Below, in pieces: positions 9,264 through 20,993 of a stretch of 64,000 nucleotides of DNA; position 1 is the stretch's first letter; each line of letters opens with the position of its first letter. The translations under genes were made by a program, and so were the position numbers. Source of the stretch: Peptococcaceae bacterium (lineage in GTDB: Bacteria; Bacillota; Desulfitobacteriia; Desulfitobacteriales; Syntrophobotulaceae); the NCBI GenBank assembly GCA_012839895.1, contig DUML01000014.1:1-64000 (forward strand), read 5' to 3'. Under the pieces are notes generated by a model that was not told the DNA's origin, did not search any database, and saw nothing but the letters and a program-made list of their open reading frames with translations.

Positions 9264-10385
9264 TTAATCTTCATATATCACAATCATGTTATCACGATGA
9301 ACCAATTCTTCACTCTTTAAGTCTGGAAATAGCTTCAGAATTTCATTAGACTTAAGCCCTTTCGCTTTATCGGTTTCCTCGCTGCTTAATTCTGCAAAAC
9401 CCCTGGCAATTTCCTCCCCATTAGAATTGACAATTTTTATTAAGTCTTTACGTTCCCAATTGCCATCAATACCTATGACACCAGACGCCAAAAGGCTTTT
9501 ATTGTTCCGCACCAAGGCTTTTTGGGCTCCATCATCAATGATCACTGAACCCATCGATAAAGCTGCATAAGCCATCCAGCGTTTTTTCCCAGTTATTTTA
9601 TGCTTAGACGGGGGTAACAAGGTCCCAAGGGGATAAATACCGGCCGGTATGTTTTCAATCTCAGCCATGCGTTCTGCATTCATCAGAAAAGTAGTAATTC
9701 CAAATTTAGTTGCGATTTCAGCTGCTGAGACTTTTGAAGACATTCCACCTGTTCCATAAGAAGATCCGACTCCACCGGCCAAACACTTAGCTTCTTTGAA
9801 ATCCTCCACTCTGGTAATCAACTTGGCATTTGGGTTCTCAGCCGGATGAGCGGTAAAAAGCCCGTCAACATCAGTAAGCAGGATTAAAAGGTCGGCATCA
9901 ATCATTCCTGCCACTAAGGCTGAAAGCCTGTCATTATCCCCGAAACATAACTCTTCAACAACAACTGTATCATTTTCATTAATTATAGGAACCACGCCAA
10001 ATTTCAAAAGCCTTTCTAATGTATTCTGGGCATTACGATAATGAGAACGCTCCACCAAATCTATCCTCGACAAAAGAATCTGGGCACAAGTCAATCCATA
10101 TTTTTCAAAGAAATAAGAATACTTCTCAATCAGAATACCCTGTCCGACTGCTGCTGCCGCTTGCTTGCCGGCAATATCTTTAGGCCTTTCTTTAAGGTTT
10201 AGCTTAGCCATCCCGGCAGCGACAGCTCCGGAAGTAACCAGAATACATTCCAAGCCACGTTCTCTTAGAGCCGCAAGGGTACAGGCCAACCTATCCATAA
10301 CAACACCGTTAAGCCCACCGGTAACAGAACTTAAGCTATGGCTGCCAATTTTAATAACTATCCTTTGTAAGCGAGCTTTATTCAT
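9264..10385 (-). CDS. proB: Glutamate 5-kinase
   Basis: ProB phosphorylates glutamate with ATP, the first and feedback-controlled step of proline synthesis. The 373 residues comprise an amino-acid kinase domain (VIKIGSHSLS at the N-terminus, NENDTVVVEELCFGDND, GTGGMSSKVSAAEIA) and a C-terminal PUA domain (about 280-370), as in full-length bacterial ProB. Its start overlaps the 3' end of proC by 8 nt, indicating translational coupling. Confidence 0.97.
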   Translation of the reverse strand: MNKARLQRIVIKIGSHSLSSVTGGLNGVVMDRLACTLAALRERGLECILVTSGAVAAGMAKLNLKERPKDIAGKQAAAAVGQGILIEKYSYFFEKYGLTCAQILLSRIDLVERSHYRNAQNTLERLLKFGVVPIINENDTVVVEELCFGDNDRLSALVAGMIDADLLILLTDVDGLFTAHPAENPNAKLITRVEDFKEAKCLAGGVGSSYGTGGMSSKVSAAEIATKFGITTFLMNAERMAEIENIPAGIYPLGTLLPPSKHKITGKKRWMAYAALSMGSVIIDDGAQKALVRNNKSLLASGVIGIDGNWERKDLIKIVNSNGEEIARGFAELSSEETDKAKGLKSNEILKLFPDLKSEELVHRDNMIVIYED

Positions 10386-11184
10386 CCTTGTACTCCCTTT
10401 CCATTTCTTCCGCCCGCTTTAGACAAGCCTGCATCGCCTGAAATACAATTCTCTCCAAATCTTCCTGCTCAAAAATCTTAAGTGCTGCATATGTAGTTCC
10501 ATTCGGGGAAGTTACCGCTTCTCTTAATTCCTGAGGTGTTTTGGTGATCTCAGCGAGCATTTTACCTGCACCGACCAGAGTCTCTCTTGCCAGAAAATTA
10601 GCTTCTTCCCTGCTTAAACCTAATTTTGCCCCAGCCTCAGCCATTAACTCAGTCAAAAGATAAAAATAAGCCGGTCCACTGCCGCTGACTGCCGTCACGG
10701 CATTAATCTTGCTGTCCTCCACCCACAAAACTTTACCAACTGCGGAAAAGATGCGCTCCGCGGCTGCTGCCTGGTCTTCGGTAACATATTTTCCTCGGAC
10801 TAAACCTGAAACGGAATGCAGTACGGCACATGAAGTGTTAGGCATTACTCTGACAATCCCAATTCCGGGCAAAGCTTCTTCATACATATTTAGCCCTATA
10901 CCTGCAGCAACAGCAATAACTAGTTTGCCCAGAAGCGAATAACCTGCCAATTCCTGAAGCAACCCTTTGATATCCTTTGGTTTAACGGTAAGAAGCAAAA
11001 TGTCCGCATCCCGAACTACTTCTGCAAAGACACGACTTTGCACATTATACTGCCTGGCTAAGGCATCAGCTTTTTCCTTCAAGAGATCGCATAAATAGAT
11101 TTGATAATCTGTAGTTCTTTGAGTCAGCCCTTTAATAATTGAATCGGCAAGGTTCCCCGCACCAATAAAACCGATTTTATTCAT
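10378..11184 (-). CDS. proC: Pyrroline-5-carboxylate reductase
   Basis: ProC catalyses the last step of proline synthesis, reducing pyrroline-5-carboxylate. It has an N-terminal Rossmann motif (IGFIGAGNLADSIIKG) and the family signature near AVSGSGPAYFYLLTELMAEAG. Length is normal. Two ATGs exist (11193, 11184); I prefer 11184 because the family starts at MNKIGFIG. It begins the proC-proB-proA block, 94 nt after leuB, and overlaps proB. Confidence 0.96.
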   Translation of the reverse strand: MNKIGFIGAGNLADSIIKGLTQRTTDYQIYLCDLLKEKADALARQYNVQSRVFAEVVRDADILLLTVKPKDIKGLLQELAGYSLLGKLVIAVAAGIGLNMYEEALPGIGIVRVMPNTSCAVLHSVSGLVRGKYVTEDQAAAAERIFSAVGKVLWVEDSKINAVTAVSGSGPAYFYLLTELMAEAGAKLGLSREEANFLARETLVGAGKMLAEITKTPQELREAVTSPNGTTYAALKIFEQEDLERIVFQAMQACLKRAEEMEREYKDE

Positions 11185-11286
11185 AGACCTCATCCTAAAA
11201 GAAAAGTTTCCCTATATTATACCAAATATTTCTTTAAATATTAAGGTATCCTTTTCTTTTTGTTATCCTCTTGTCCGCGTACTCCG

Positions 11287-12348
11287 CTATGCCAAAGCTT
11301 CAACTACAGCGTCTCCCATTTCTTTAGTGCCAATAATTTTTTCTCCTGGTTTAGCCAGATCAGCAGTTCTTAGGCCTTGCTCCAAAACTTTAAGTACCGC
11401 TTTCTCAATCCGCTCAGCTTCAACATGTAGATTAAAGCTATAGCGAAGCATCATAGCTGCTGACAAAATTGTCGCTAAAGGATTAGCAATGTTTTTACCG
11501 GCAATATCAGGCGCGGAGCCATGAGCAGGCTCAAAAAGGCCTTTTTTACCGCTCACACTGGCTGAAGCCAACATACCGATAGACCCGCTGAGCATTGAAG
11601 CTAAGTCGGTCAGTATATCCCCAAACATATTTTCCGTTACAATCACATCAAATTGCCCGGGAGCCCGCACCAGCTGCATGGCAGCATTATCCACATACAT
11701 ATGAGTCAATTCAACATCCGGAAACTCCTTGGCAACATCCGTGGCAATTTCTCGCCAGAACCTCGAAGATTCCAGGACATTAGCTTTATCAACAGAGCAT
11801 AATTTTTTCCTTCTACTTTGGGCAGTCTGAAAGGCTAATTTTAAAATCCGGCGGATTTCTTCTTCAGTATATATCAAAACGTCATAGGCAGCAGGGGGAT
11901 TGTCAGTTCTTCCTTTTTCTCCGAAATACAAACCACCCGTAAGCTCCCGGAAGACAACTAAATCCACGCCTTTAACAACATCTTCTTTTAAAGTAGAAGC
12001 GGAAAGCAAAGCAGGCAAAACTTTAACCGGCCGAATATTAGCATAGAGGTTAAGCTGTTTACGCAATGGTAGAAGCGCACCTAATTCCGGCCGTTCTTTA
12101 GCCGGCAGGGTATCCCATTTGGGTCCTCCAACTGAACCGAGCAATACAGCATCTGCTTCATGGCAAGCTTGAAGAGTTTCCTCCGGGAGGGCTTTGCCCA
12201 CTTCGTCAATGGCAGCACCGCCGATAAGGTATTCATTAAACTCAAAATCATGCTCCCTTCCGGCTAAAACTGCCTTAAGCACTTTCACAGCTTCCGGGAT
12301 AATTTCCTGGCCTATCCCGTCTCCAGGTAATACTGTTATTTTAGGCAT
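11287..12348 (-). CDS. leuB: 3-isopropylmalate dehydrogenase
   Basis: LeuB oxidises and decarboxylates 3-isopropylmalate with NAD+ in leucine synthesis. GDGIGQEI at the N-terminus, GSVGGPKWD, and the metal/substrate segment [28 protein letters not shown] are diagnostic; [21 protein letters not shown] completes the fold. 353 residues is the usual length. It overlaps leuD by 8 nt. Confidence 0.98.
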   Translation of the reverse strand: MPKITVLPGDGIGQEIIPEAVKVLKAVLAGREHDFEFNEYLIGGAAIDEVGKALPEETLQACHEADAVLLGSVGGPKWDTLPAKERPELGALLPLRKQLNLYANIRPVKVLPALLSASTLKEDVVKGVDLVVFRELTGGLYFGEKGRTDNPPAAYDVLIYTEEEIRRILKLAFQTAQSRRKKLCSVDKANVLESSRFWREIATDVAKEFPDVELTHMYVDNAAMQLVRAPGQFDVIVTENMFGDILTDLASMLSGSIGMLASASVSGKKGLFEPAHGSAPDIAGKNIANPLATILSAAMMLRYSFNLHVEAERIEKAVLKVLEQGLRTADLAKPGEKIIGTKEMGDAVVEALA

Positions 12349-12829
12349 TTTTATTTTTCTCCTTTACATAAGGAATGAGACCCCCGACTTTAATTAGTTC
12401 CTGCATAAAAGGCGGGAAAGGTCTGGCCTGATAAGTAGTGCCCTTTGTAAGATTACTTATAATTCCGCTTTGCAGGTCGACATCAACTTCATCACCGGCA
12501 TCAATTCCGGCGACCGCTTCCGGGCATTCTAATATTGGCATTCCGATATTTAGGGCATTGCGGAAAAAAATCCGGCCGTAACTTTCAGCGATTACCGCTT
12601 TTACCTTAGCTGCTTTGATGGCTAAAGGAGCATGTTCCCGGGATGAACCACAGCCAAAGTTTTTCCCGGCTACAATAATGTCACCTTCCCGAACATTTTG
12701 GGCAAAGGAAGCATCAGCGTCTTCCATACAGTGCGCAGCCAAGTGTTCCGGTTCAGAACGGTTCAAATAACGAGCCGGAATAATAACATCAGTGTCAACA
12801 TCGTGACCAAATTTCCAAGCTTTACCCAT
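12341..12829 (-). CDS. leuD: 3-isopropylmalate dehydratase small subunit
   Basis: LeuD is the swivelling domain that combines with LeuC to isomerise isopropylmalate. The 162-residue short (clostridial/archaeal) form carries the substrate loop [14 protein letters not shown]. It overlaps both leuC and leuB by 8 nt, so the three are translationally coupled. Confidence 0.97.
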   Translation of the reverse strand: MGKAWKFGHDVDTDVIIPARYLNRSEPEHLAAHCMEDADASFAQNVREGDIIVAGKNFGCGSSREHAPLAIKAAKVKAVIAESYGRIFFRNALNIGMPILECPEAVAGIDAGDEVDVDLQSGIISNLTKGTTYQARPFPPFMQELIKVGGLIPYVKEKNKNA

Positions 12830-14096
12830 TTTTCACTACCTCCCTGGGATGAACTATTTCTCCTTTAAGAGCTGAAGCAGCGGCCACGGCAGGATTGCAG
12901 AGATAAACCTCACTTTGGGGATGACCCATCCTGCCGACAAAGTTCCGGTTGGTAGTAGATAAAGCCCGTTCACCCTTGGCCAGAATACCCATATGCCCGC
13001 CAAGACAAGGTCCGCAAGTAGGGGTGCTTACCGCCGCACCGGCTTCGATCATAACCTCGATCCAGCCTCGACGCAGCGCTTCTAAGTAGATCTGCTGAGT
13101 TCCCGGGAAAATCAAGCAACGAACCTCAGGATGAACTTTCTTCCCCTTTAAGATCTCAGCTACAACTTCTAAATCTTCCAGGCGGCCATTAGTACAGGAC
13201 CCAATCACAATTTGATCAATTTTAATTCCACTGGCCTCATCCACTGATTTGGTATTTTCAGGTAGATGTGGGAAAGCAATTTGTAAAGGTATCTCTGCAG
13301 AATTAAACTCATAAATGTTTTCATATGAGGCATCGGCATCGCTCTTATAAACCTTATACTCCTTTTTTGCTCTGGCTTGGACGTATTTCAGGGTAATCTC
13401 ATCGGGCTCAATAATTCCGGTTTTGGCTCCGGCCTCGATCGCCATATTACACATGGTAAGCCTATTGTCCATTGACAGGCTCCTTATACCGTCACCGGTA
13501 AATTCCATAGCTTTATAGCGGGCGCCGTCAACCCCGATCTTACCGATAATATACAAAATAAGATCCTTACCGCTGACCCAGGGCTGAAATTGCGAACCAT
13601 TAAACACAAACTTGATAGACTCAGGTACCCTAAACCAAGCTTCGCCGGTAGCCATACCTGCGGCACAGTCCGTGCTTCCTACCCCCGTGGAAAAAGCCCC
13701 TAAAGCTCCATAAGTACAAGTATGAGAATCAGCCCCGATGATCAAGTCCCCAGGTAGAACCACGCCTTGTTCCGGCAAAAGACAATGTTCAATCCCCACT
13801 GTGCCAGTGTCCCAAAAGAATTTAATACCTTGGGCTTTGGCAAAATCTCTTAATATTTTACACTGTTCAGCCGAAGCAATATCTTTATTGGGGGTGAAGT
13901 GGTCCGCTACTAGGGCTATTTTTTCCGGATCAAAAACTTTATCCACTCCAAGCTTAGCAAATTCTTGGATTGCTACCGGGCCAGTGACATCATTAGCCAG
14001 AACGAGATCTAATTTGGCGTTAATAATTTCACCAGGAACTACCTGCTCCTGCCCAGCATGTGCAGCTAAAATTTTTTCGCTGATAGTCATCCCCAT
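12822..14096 (-). CDS. leuC: 3-isopropylmalate dehydratase large subunit
   Basis: LeuC holds the [4Fe-4S] cluster of isopropylmalate isomerase. Cluster ligands are seen in IGSCTNGR and [14 protein letters not shown], with [19 protein letters not shown] and [11 protein letters not shown] also typical. The 424-residue length fits the LeuC/HacA-type short form that pairs with a short LeuD. GGAGGAAGG lies 7 nt before the ATG. Confidence 0.97.
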   Translation of the reverse strand: MGMTISEKILAAHAGQEQVVPGEIINAKLDLVLANDVTGPVAIQEFAKLGVDKVFDPEKIALVADHFTPNKDIASAEQCKILRDFAKAQGIKFFWDTGTVGIEHCLLPEQGVVLPGDLIIGADSHTCTYGALGAFSTGVGSTDCAAGMATGEAWFRVPESIKFVFNGSQFQPWVSGKDLILYIIGKIGVDGARYKAMEFTGDGIRSLSMDNRLTMCNMAIEAGAKTGIIEPDEITLKYVQARAKKEYKVYKSDADASYENIYEFNSAEIPLQIAFPHLPENTKSVDEASGIKIDQIVIGSCTNGRLEDLEVVAEILKGKKVHPEVRCLIFPGTQQIYLEALRRGWIEVMIEAGAAVSTPTCGPCLGGHMGILAKGERALSTTNRNFVGRMGHPQSEVYLCNPAVAAASALKGEIVHPREVVKNG

Positions 14097-14129
14097 TTTT
14101 CAGCCTTCCTCCTCTTCCATGCTATAAGC

Positions 14130-15665
14130 TTATCTCTTTTTTACCGTTATCCAACCTTTTTCCAACGCCCTGTTTACTGCCTGGAGATAGGCTTTAATAC
14201 TAGCCTCAATAATATCCGTACTTATTCCACGGCCGGTGACAATATGCTCTCCAAATTTAACGGTAACAGTCACTTCTCCCTGGGAATCTTCCCCGCTGTC
14301 AATGGCTTGCAAGGAATAATGAAGCAAACTGCCATCTATGCCGACAATCTTATCAATTGCTTTGTAAGCCGCTGCCACAGGTCCATCTCCATAGGCAGCT
14401 TTAATAAGTTCTTCATTATACTCTTCACCGTTTTTATGCCATAAACCAATAGTCGCTGTTGGTTTCAGATTATTGCCACTTAATATTTGCCAATAATTTA
14501 AAATTAACTCTTCGGAAACGTCTTGAGCATCAACCAAGGCAAAGAGGTCGGCTGTGGTAATTGTTTTTTTCTTTTCAGCTAAAATCTTAAAGTCATTGAA
14601 TAGCTTTTGGAATTTTTCCTCCGGTAAATCCAATCCCAGTTCTTCTAAAGATTGCCTAAGAGCATGTCTACCGGAGTGTTTCCCTAAGACAATAGTATTA
14701 AGGTCGAGACCAATAACTTCAGGAGAAATAATTTCATAAGTGGATCTTTCTTTTAGTACCCCGTCTTGATGAATACCTGATTCATGGGCAAAAGCATTTT
14801 TACCGACAATAGCTTTATTATGCTGCACCATCATACCCGAAAGTCTGCTGACCATTCGGCTGGTCCGAGAGATTTCCCGAGTTACGATAGAAGTTTCTGC
14901 CTGATAGTAATCCTTTCTGGTATACAAAGCCATGGCCAATTCTTCCAAAGCAGCATTGCCGGCTCTTTCACCCAGTCCGTTGACGGCGCACTCTATTTGT
15001 TGAACTCCAACTTTAACCGCAGCCAATGAATTGGCCACTGCTAAACCTAAATCGTTGTGACAATGAACACTAACCTTGACTTTTTCAATACCTTCCGTTT
15101 TCTCCATTACTTCCTTAATAAATTGGGCAAACTCTTCCGGCATGGCATAACCCACTGTATCAGGTATATTTATCACAGTGGCGCCTGCTTTGATAGCAAG
15201 GGAGAAAACTTTGGCCAAAAATTCAGCGTTACTGCGCGAAGCATCCTCAGCGCTAAATTCAACATCATTTACCTTAGACTTCGCCAGCTTAACAGCAAAC
15301 TCCGCCTGCTCCAAAACCTGCTCCGGACTTTTCCTTAATTTATACTGCATATGAATTGGAGAGGTTGCAATAAAGGTATGGATACGAGGGCTCGCTGCAG
15401 TTTTTATAGCCTCCCAAGCTCTTTCAATATCTTTGCTTTCCGCTCGGGCCAAGGCCGCTATAGTCGTGTTACGGACTTTCTCCGCAATAAGGGATACAGC
15501 TTCAAAGTCCCCGGGAGAGGTTATTGGAAAGCCTGCTTCAATTACATTGACACCCAACTTTTCCAATTGAATGGCAATCTGGAGTTTTTCTTCCTTATTA
15601 AATGCAACTCCCGGCGACTGTTCACCATCTCGTAAGGTGGTATCAAAAAATTCAACAAACTGCAT
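14130..15665 (-). CDS. leuA: 2-isopropylmalate synthase
   Basis: LeuA condenses 2-ketoisovalerate with acetyl-CoA, the committed step to leucine. The DRE-TIM barrel starts [17 protein letters not shown]; the metal site [16 protein letters not shown] and GKHSGRHAL follow; residues about 390-511 form the regulatory domain that binds leucine in the family. 511 residues is the usual long form. It follows ilvC by 90 nt. Confidence 0.97.
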   Translation of the reverse strand: MQFVEFFDTTLRDGEQSPGVAFNKEEKLQIAIQLEKLGVNVIEAGFPITSPGDFEAVSLIAEKVRNTTIAALARAESKDIERAWEAIKTAASPRIHTFIATSPIHMQYKLRKSPEQVLEQAEFAVKLAKSKVNDVEFSAEDASRSNAEFLAKVFSLAIKAGATVINIPDTVGYAMPEEFAQFIKEVMEKTEGIEKVKVSVHCHNDLGLAVANSLAAVKVGVQQIECAVNGLGERAGNAALEELAMALYTRKDYYQAETSIVTREISRTSRMVSRLSGMMVQHNKAIVGKNAFAHESGIHQDGVLKERSTYEIISPEVIGLDLNTIVLGKHSGRHALRQSLEELGLDLPEEKFQKLFNDFKILAEKKKTITTADLFALVDAQDVSEELILNYWQILSGNNLKPTATIGLWHKNGEEYNEELIKAAYGDGPVAAAYKAIDKIVGIDGSLLHYSLQAIDSGEDSQGEVTVTVKFGEHIVTGRGISTDIIEASIKAYLQAVNRALEKGWITVKKR

Positions 15666-15755
15666 CGATATCTACCTGCTCTCCCTGAAATCATTCTTAA
15701 CCTATAGTATTAAATTTAAGCAACCTTATGACTTCCTTATGAATTTCTTAAAATC

Positions 15756-16754
15756 CTATTTTATTTTCTTCAGCCAAGGCATCATGGCCCGTAACTCCTT
15801 ACCTACTTTCTCGATAGGATGCTCCTCGTCCATCTTGGAAATAGCATTAAAGACCGGCCGATTAACCTGATTCTCCAAAAGCCACTCCTTGGCGAATTGA
15901 CCCGATTGAATTTCAGAAAGAACTTTTTTCATTTCCTTCCTGGTTTCCTCGGTTATAATCCTTCTCCCAATCATCATATCGCCATACTGAGCGGTATCGG
16001 AAATGGAATAACGCATCCAGCTAATTCCACCTTCATACATTAAATCGACAATGAGTTTTAGCTCATGCAGGCATTCAAAATAAGCGCTTTCCGGTTGATA
16101 ACCGGCTTCTACCAAAGTATCAAAACCGGCTCTGACCAGTTCCGTTACCCCGCCGCAAAGAACAACCTGCTCGCCAAAAAGGTCGGTTTCCGTTTCTTCT
16201 TTAAAAGTAGTTTCCAAAACTCCGGCTCTGGTGCAACCAATACCTTTAGCATAAGCCAAACCAATCTTATGAGCGTTTCCGGAAGCATCTTGATGCACGG
16301 CAATAAGTGCCGGCACTCCCACCCCTTCTTCGTAAGTCCGGCGAACCAAGTGTCCGGGGCTTTTGGGTGCAATCATGATAACATCTATATCCTTCGGCGG
16401 TACAATTTGCCCGAAATGAATGTTAAAACCATGAGAAAAGAGCAACACTTTGCCAGGAGCAAGATGCTGTTCGATTTCTTCTCTGTAGACCTTACTTTGC
16501 TGTTCATCAGGAAGTAAAATGACAATAATATCAGCTTGAGCAGCAGCTTCCGCCACTGTCATCACAGCAAGCCCGGCTTCTTCTGCAGTTTTCCATCTGG
16601 CACTGTTTTTTCGCAAACCTACAATAACGTCTAAACCTGAATCTTTCAAATTTTGGGATTGGGCATGACCTTGGCTACCCCAACCCATTACGGCAATCTT
16701 TTTGCCTTGAAGGATACTTAAATCTGCGTCTGCATCATAATAAATTCTAGCCAT
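15756..16754 (-). CDS. ilvC: Ketol-acid reductoisomerase
   Basis: IlvC isomerises and reduces acetolactate or acetohydroxybutyrate in valine/isoleucine synthesis. It shows the Rossmann motif [17 protein letters not shown], the metal-binding [15 protein letters not shown], and ends MMPWLKK as in short class I enzymes. The frame opens at 16775, but the ATG at 16754 (MARIYYDAD) has GGAGAGG 7 nt upstream and matches the family start. Confidence 0.98.
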   Translation of the reverse strand: MARIYYDADADLSILQGKKIAVMGWGSQGHAQSQNLKDSGLDVIVGLRKNSARWKTAEEAGLAVMTVAEAAAQADIIVILLPDEQQSKVYREEIEQHLAPGKVLLFSHGFNIHFGQIVPPKDIDVIMIAPKSPGHLVRRTYEEGVGVPALIAVHQDASGNAHKIGLAYAKGIGCTRAGVLETTFKEETETDLFGEQVVLCGGVTELVRAGFDTLVEAGYQPESAYFECLHELKLIVDLMYEGGISWMRYSISDTAQYGDMMIGRRIITEETRKEMKKVLSEIQSGQFAKEWLLENQVNRPVFNAISKMDEEHPIEKVGKELRAMMPWLKKIK

Positions 16755-16817
16755 TTCATTTACCTCTCCTATCATAAATAAATTTAAAATTTACTAAGTC
16801 GTTACGAAAGATATTAA

Positions 16818-16868
16818 CTTGTAAAGATTCTTCGCTATGCTCAGAATGACTTGTAAGGATTCTTCGCT
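16818..16868. repeat. Direct repeat/REP-like fragment between ilvH and ilvC
   Basis: Two 19-bp copies of CTTGTAAAGATTCTTCGCT (16818-16836) and CTTGTAAGGATTCTTCGCT (16850-16868) differ by one base. The first is followed by ATGCTCAGAATGAC, giving an imperfect dyad (ATTCTTCGC ... GCTCAGAAT). This resembles the dispersed 'GATTCTTCGCTnnGCTCAGAATG' repeats seen in many bacterial genomes. It sits inside the ilv transcript. Confidence 0.55.
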
Positions 16869-16922
16869 AGACATAAGGTCTTTTGAATCCTCATTGTTTG
16901 ATAAAGATTGAGCCAAAAAGCT

Positions 16923-17402
16923 TTAATTATCCGACCTGGCAATGGCAATTTTCCCTGTCCGGACCAATTCCTGAATCCCATAGGGTCTCATGGTACGGAT
17001 AAAGGCGTTAATCTTATCTTCATCGCCGGTTAGTTCAATCGTTAGATTGCTTCTCCCCATGTCAACCACTCTTCCCCGAAAAACATCAACTGTTTGCAGG
17101 ACTTCCAGCCTTGTTTCCGCACGGACTTTTACCCTGATTAAAGCCAATTCCCGATCAACAACAGCTTCGTTAGTGAGATTAGATACTTTATGAACTACAA
17201 CTTGTTTGTGAAGTTGTTTCGTAACCTGCTCAATAACTTGACTATCCCCTTCAACTACAATTGTCATCAGGGAGAGGCTGGGATTTTCCGTTTGACAGAC
17301 CGTCAAGCTGTAAATATTATAAGCCCGCCGGGCAAACAGCCCGGATATTCTGGCTAAAACACCAGGATTATTCTCAACCAGAACCGCTAAGGTATGCAGC
17401 AT
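16923..17402 (-). CDS. ilvH: Acetolactate synthase regulatory subunit
   Basis: This is the small ACT-domain subunit that confers valine feedback on IlvB. LVENNPGVLARISGLFARRAYNI is the N-terminal ACT motif; the C-terminal half is the usual ALS-specific domain. 159 residues is normal. Its ATG overlaps the ilvB stop by one base, so the subunits are translationally coupled. Confidence 0.97.
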   Translation of the reverse strand: MLHTLAVLVENNPGVLARISGLFARRAYNIYSLTVCQTENPSLSLMTIVVEGDSQVIEQVTKQLHKQVVVHKVSNLTNEAVVDRELALIRVKVRAETRLEVLQTVDVFRGRVVDMGRSNLTIELTGDEDKINAFIRTMRPYGIQELVRTGKIAIARSDN

Positions 17403-19153
17403 TATTCTCTCCCCTCCAGAATATCAGTAATAGTTTTTCCGGGAGGCAAGGTTGGCAGAACAATTTCATCCGGGGAAATATGACAATCAACAAGGACCGG
17501 CCCGGGTGTTTCAATAGCTTCTTTCAGCACTACATCAACCTGTTCAGGGCTTTCGATCCTTAGCCCTTTGACCCCATAAGCTTCAGCCACTTTAACAAAA
17601 TCAGGGTTGGCATGGAGCTGAATCTGGCTAAAGCGCTCATTGCAAAACATTTTTTGCAATTGCTTAACCATACCTAGGACACCATTATTCATAAGAATAA
17701 TCTTAATAGGCAATTCATATTGCACCGTTGTGGCCAATTCCTGAATACTCATCTGGAATGAACCGTCTCCGGTTACAAGGAAAACCAAACTGTCAGGTTT
17801 GGCAAACTGGGCACCGATGGCTGCCGGAAAACCAAAACCCATTGTCCCTAGCCCCGCACTGGTAATAAACTTTCGCCCTCCCGTTACCGGATAAAACTGA
17901 GCGGCCCACATTTGGTGCTGACCTACATCAGTACAGACAATCGCGTTCTCTCCACCGATCTCTCCCATAGCTTTAAGAATAGTTTGGGGATTCAAACGCC
18001 CGTCTTGTTCATAGCTTAAAGGATACTGCTTAGCCCAGGCACGCAATTGCTCCCACCAGGGGCTGATTTCAAGAGGGGTAACTTTCTGCAACAGGTCTTC
18101 TAAAACCAACCTGGCATCGCCGACGATAGGAATATGGGCTTTAACTACTTTTCCAATCTCAGCGGGATCAATATCGATGTGAATTATTTTAGCTTTAGTA
18201 GCGAATTTATGCTTTAAACCGCTTGTTACCCTATCATCAAAGCGTACTCCCACAGCAATTAAAAGATCACAATCGTTGACGGCTAAGTTAGCCGTAATCG
18301 TGCCGTGCATACCGACCATCCCCAAATAATTGGGGTGCTTAGCCGGGACGCTGCCTATCCCCATCAAGGTAGTTACAACAGGGATATTGGCTTTTTCAAT
18401 TAATTCCTGCAAAACCTGCTCTGCCCCGGAAGTTATGACACCTCCCCCGGCATAAACTACCGGTTTTTTACTTTGAGCCAACGCTTTGGCAGCTTCTTCA
18501 ATTTGTCCGGCATTGCCTTTGGAAAAATATTTATAGCTTTTAAGGGCTATTTTGGGCGGTCGGGGATCATGGACTTCCTCGGCCATGACGTTTTTGGGTA
18601 AATCTATCAGTACAGGGCCAGGCCGGCCGGTTCCGGCAATGTAAAATGCTTCCTTCACAATTCTGGGAATATCTTTGGCATTCTTAACTAAATAAGAATG
18701 TTTAGTTATTGGCAAAGTCATACCGGTAATATCTACTTCTTGAAAAGAATCGGTTCCCAAAAGATGGGTTGGTACCTGGCCGGTTATAATAACCAAAGGG
18801 ACGGAATCCATATAAGCATTAGCTATTCCAGTAACCATATTGGCTGCCCCTGGGCCGGAAGTAGCCATACAAACTCCTACTTTGCCGCTCACCCTAGCGT
18901 AAGCGTCAGCAGCATGGACAGCTGTTTGTTCATGCCGAGGTAAAACATGTTTAATAGGGCTATCCAGTAAAGCATCATACACGGCAAGCAATGCCCCTCC
19001 CGGATATCCGAAGACGATTTCTACGCCCTCCTCAGCCATAACATCCAGCAAAACTTTAGCACCGTTTAAGGTATGTTTAGACAGAACCTCAACGTCTTCC
19101 CAAGTAATTTCCGGATCTCTGGCAAAATAAATGTCTTCCTTGCATTTACTCAT
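17402..19153 (-). CDS. ilvB: Acetolactate synthase catalytic subunit
   Basis: This thiamine-diphosphate enzyme condenses pyruvate to acetolactate or acetohydroxybutyrate. The catalytic Glu is in RHEQTAVHAADAYAR, and the ThDP/Mg motif is GDGSFQMSIQELATTVQY with LMNNGVLGMVKQ. It is 583 residues, with about 25 residues preceding the canonical GAKVLLDVM start. Four bases separate it from ilvD. Confidence 0.97.
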   Translation of the reverse strand: MSKCKEDIYFARDPEITWEDVEVLSKHTLNGAKVLLDVMAEEGVEIVFGYPGGALLAVYDALLDSPIKHVLPRHEQTAVHAADAYARVSGKVGVCMATSGPGAANMVTGIANAYMDSVPLVIITGQVPTHLLGTDSFQEVDITGMTLPITKHSYLVKNAKDIPRIVKEAFYIAGTGRPGPVLIDLPKNVMAEEVHDPRPPKIALKSYKYFSKGNAGQIEEAAKALAQSKKPVVYAGGGVITSGAEQVLQELIEKANIPVVTTLMGIGSVPAKHPNYLGMVGMHGTITANLAVNDCDLLIAVGVRFDDRVTSGLKHKFATKAKIIHIDIDPAEIGKVVKAHIPIVGDARLVLEDLLQKVTPLEISPWWEQLRAWAKQYPLSYEQDGRLNPQTILKAMGEIGGENAIVCTDVGQHQMWAAQFYPVTGGRKFITSAGLGTMGFGFPAAIGAQFAKPDSLVFLVTGDGSFQMSIQELATTVQYELPIKIILMNNGVLGMVKQLQKMFCNERFSQIQLHANPDFVKVAEAYGVKGLRIESPEQVDVVLKEAIETPGPVLVDCHISPDEIVLPTLPPGKTITDILEGRE

Positions 19154-19157
19154 TGGG

Positions 19158-20855
19158 CTAACCCTCCCTGGCTATTCGAAAAGCTGCTCCTTTATTGGCG
19201 GATTGGACAAACTTGGCATACCTTCCCAGATAACCGGTTCGTCCGGCTACCTCATAAGCTTTCTGCAAACCTTTCTCCGGATTAAAAGCTTTTCTCCTTT
19301 TACTTTTTTCTTCCTCCGGTATTAGCCAGTCAATAGTCCTATTAATTAAATCTATCCTAATAAGATCACCATTTTCCACAAAAGCAATTTCTCCGCCTAA
19401 AGCGGCTTCAGGAGCAATATGTCCGACAGATAAACCGCGGCTGCCTCCAGAAAAACGGCCGTCAGTTAAAAGAGCGACAGAAGCATCAAGTCCCATCCCG
19501 GCTAAAGTGGATGTTGGACCCAACATTTCTCTCATCCCCGGCCCACCGCGCGGCCCTTCATAACGAATAATCACTACATCCCCGGCTATAATCTCACCAT
19601 TACGAATAGCATCGGCGGCGGCATCTTCACCGTCAAAAACCTTGGCTTTCCCTTCAAAGACAATATCCTGCTTGGCTAAAGCCCCGACTTTAATCACCGC
19701 TCCATCCGGAGCAAGATTGCCGAAAAGGATGCTTAAGCCCCCTCGTGGGGAATAGGGGTCAGTTAGAGGACGAATAACATTAGGATTTTTAACTTTGGCC
19801 TGGGCGACCCTCTCCGCCAGAGTGCATCCCGATACAGTCTGTACCGAGCCGTCAATCAACCCGGCATCAAGCAGTGTTTTCAGTACTGCGCTAATTCCTC
19901 CGGCTTCGTTTAAATCAACCAAAAAATGGCCATTAACCGCCGGACTAAGTTTACAGATTTGGGGAGTCTTATCACTGATAGCATTTATATCAGCTAGATC
20001 AAACTCAATTTCCCCTTCGAAAGCAATAGCCGGCAAATGCAAGATAGTATTGGTGGAACAACCCAAAGCCATATCAACGGCAATACCGTTAAAAATTGAC
20101 TCTTTTGTGACAATGTCCCTGGGTTTAAGATCATCACGCCAAAGATTCATAACTTGATAGCCTGTTTCCTTAGCCAAGACAAGCCTTTCGGAATAAACAG
20201 CAGGAATTGTACCGTTGCCAGGCAAAGCCATTCCCAACACTTCCGCCAGGCAACCCATGGAATTAGCGGTAAACATTCCGGCACAGGACCCGCAAGTAGG
20301 GCAGGCTTTCTCTTCCAAACTCCTTAACCACGCTTCGCTTTCCTGTCCGCTGTGGACTTTGCCTACTCCTTCAAAAACGCTTATTAAATGAACATCCTGA
20401 CCTTCGAACCGCCCGGGTAGCATTGGCCCGCCGGTAACAACAATCGAGGGAAGGTTAAGCCTCATGGCTGCCATGAGCATTCCCGGAACTACCTTATCAC
20501 AGCTGGGGATGAAGACCAAAGCATCCAACCCATGGGCTTTGGCCATAATTTCCACAGAATCAGCTATTAACTCCCGGCTGGCCAACGAATAATGCATCCC
20601 AATATGCCCCATGGCAATCCCGTCACAGACTGCAATAGTGGAAAATTCCAAGGGTGTTCCTCCATTTTCCCGGACACCGGCCTTAACCGCTTCCGCAAGC
20701 TGGCGCAAGTGCATATGGCCAGGTACAAGCTCTGTATAAGAATTAACGATGCCAACAAGTGGTTTGTTGATTTCGCGCTCAGTAAGACCTAAAGCCCGAA
20801 AAAGAGACCTATGAGGCGCTCTGTCCACGCCTTTTTTCACCACATCACTGTTCAT
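19158..20855 (-). CDS. ilvD: Dihydroxy-acid dehydratase
   Basis: IlvD dehydrates dihydroxy acids to the 2-keto acids of valine and isoleucine using a Fe-S cluster. Cluster cysteines occur in [32 protein letters not shown] and [34 protein letters not shown] is also diagnostic. 565 residues is normal. GAAGGGGG precedes the ATG. Confidence 0.98.
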   Translation of the reverse strand: MNSDVVKKGVDRAPHRSLFRALGLTEREINKPLVGIVNSYTELVPGHMHLRQLAEAVKAGVRENGGTPLEFSTIAVCDGIAMGHIGMHYSLASRELIADSVEIMAKAHGLDALVFIPSCDKVVPGMLMAAMRLNLPSIVVTGGPMLPGRFEGQDVHLISVFEGVGKVHSGQESEAWLRSLEEKACPTCGSCAGMFTANSMGCLAEVLGMALPGNGTIPAVYSERLVLAKETGYQVMNLWRDDLKPRDIVTKESIFNGIAVDMALGCSTNTILHLPAIAFEGEIEFDLADINAISDKTPQICKLSPAVNGHFLVDLNEAGGISAVLKTLLDAGLIDGSVQTVSGCTLAERVAQAKVKNPNVIRPLTDPYSPRGGLSILFGNLAPDGAVIKVGALAKQDIVFEGKAKVFDGEDAAADAIRNGEIIAGDVVIIRYEGPRGGPGMREMLGPTSTLAGMGLDASVALLTDGRFSGGSRGLSVGHIAPEAALGGEIAFVENGDLIRIDLINRTIDWLIPEEEKSKRRKAFNPEKGLQKAYEVAGRTGYLGRYAKFVQSANKGAAFRIAREG

Positions 20856-20993
20856 GAGCCCGCCCCCTTCTACTGCTAGTAATATCCATTAATAATATCT
20901 TTTTCTATATTTGTTTGCAATAGGTTTTGGTGCTATAATATTAAATTTTTTCCAAAAATGAATAAGTCTTATTTCAAAGTTTAAGGATAAAGC

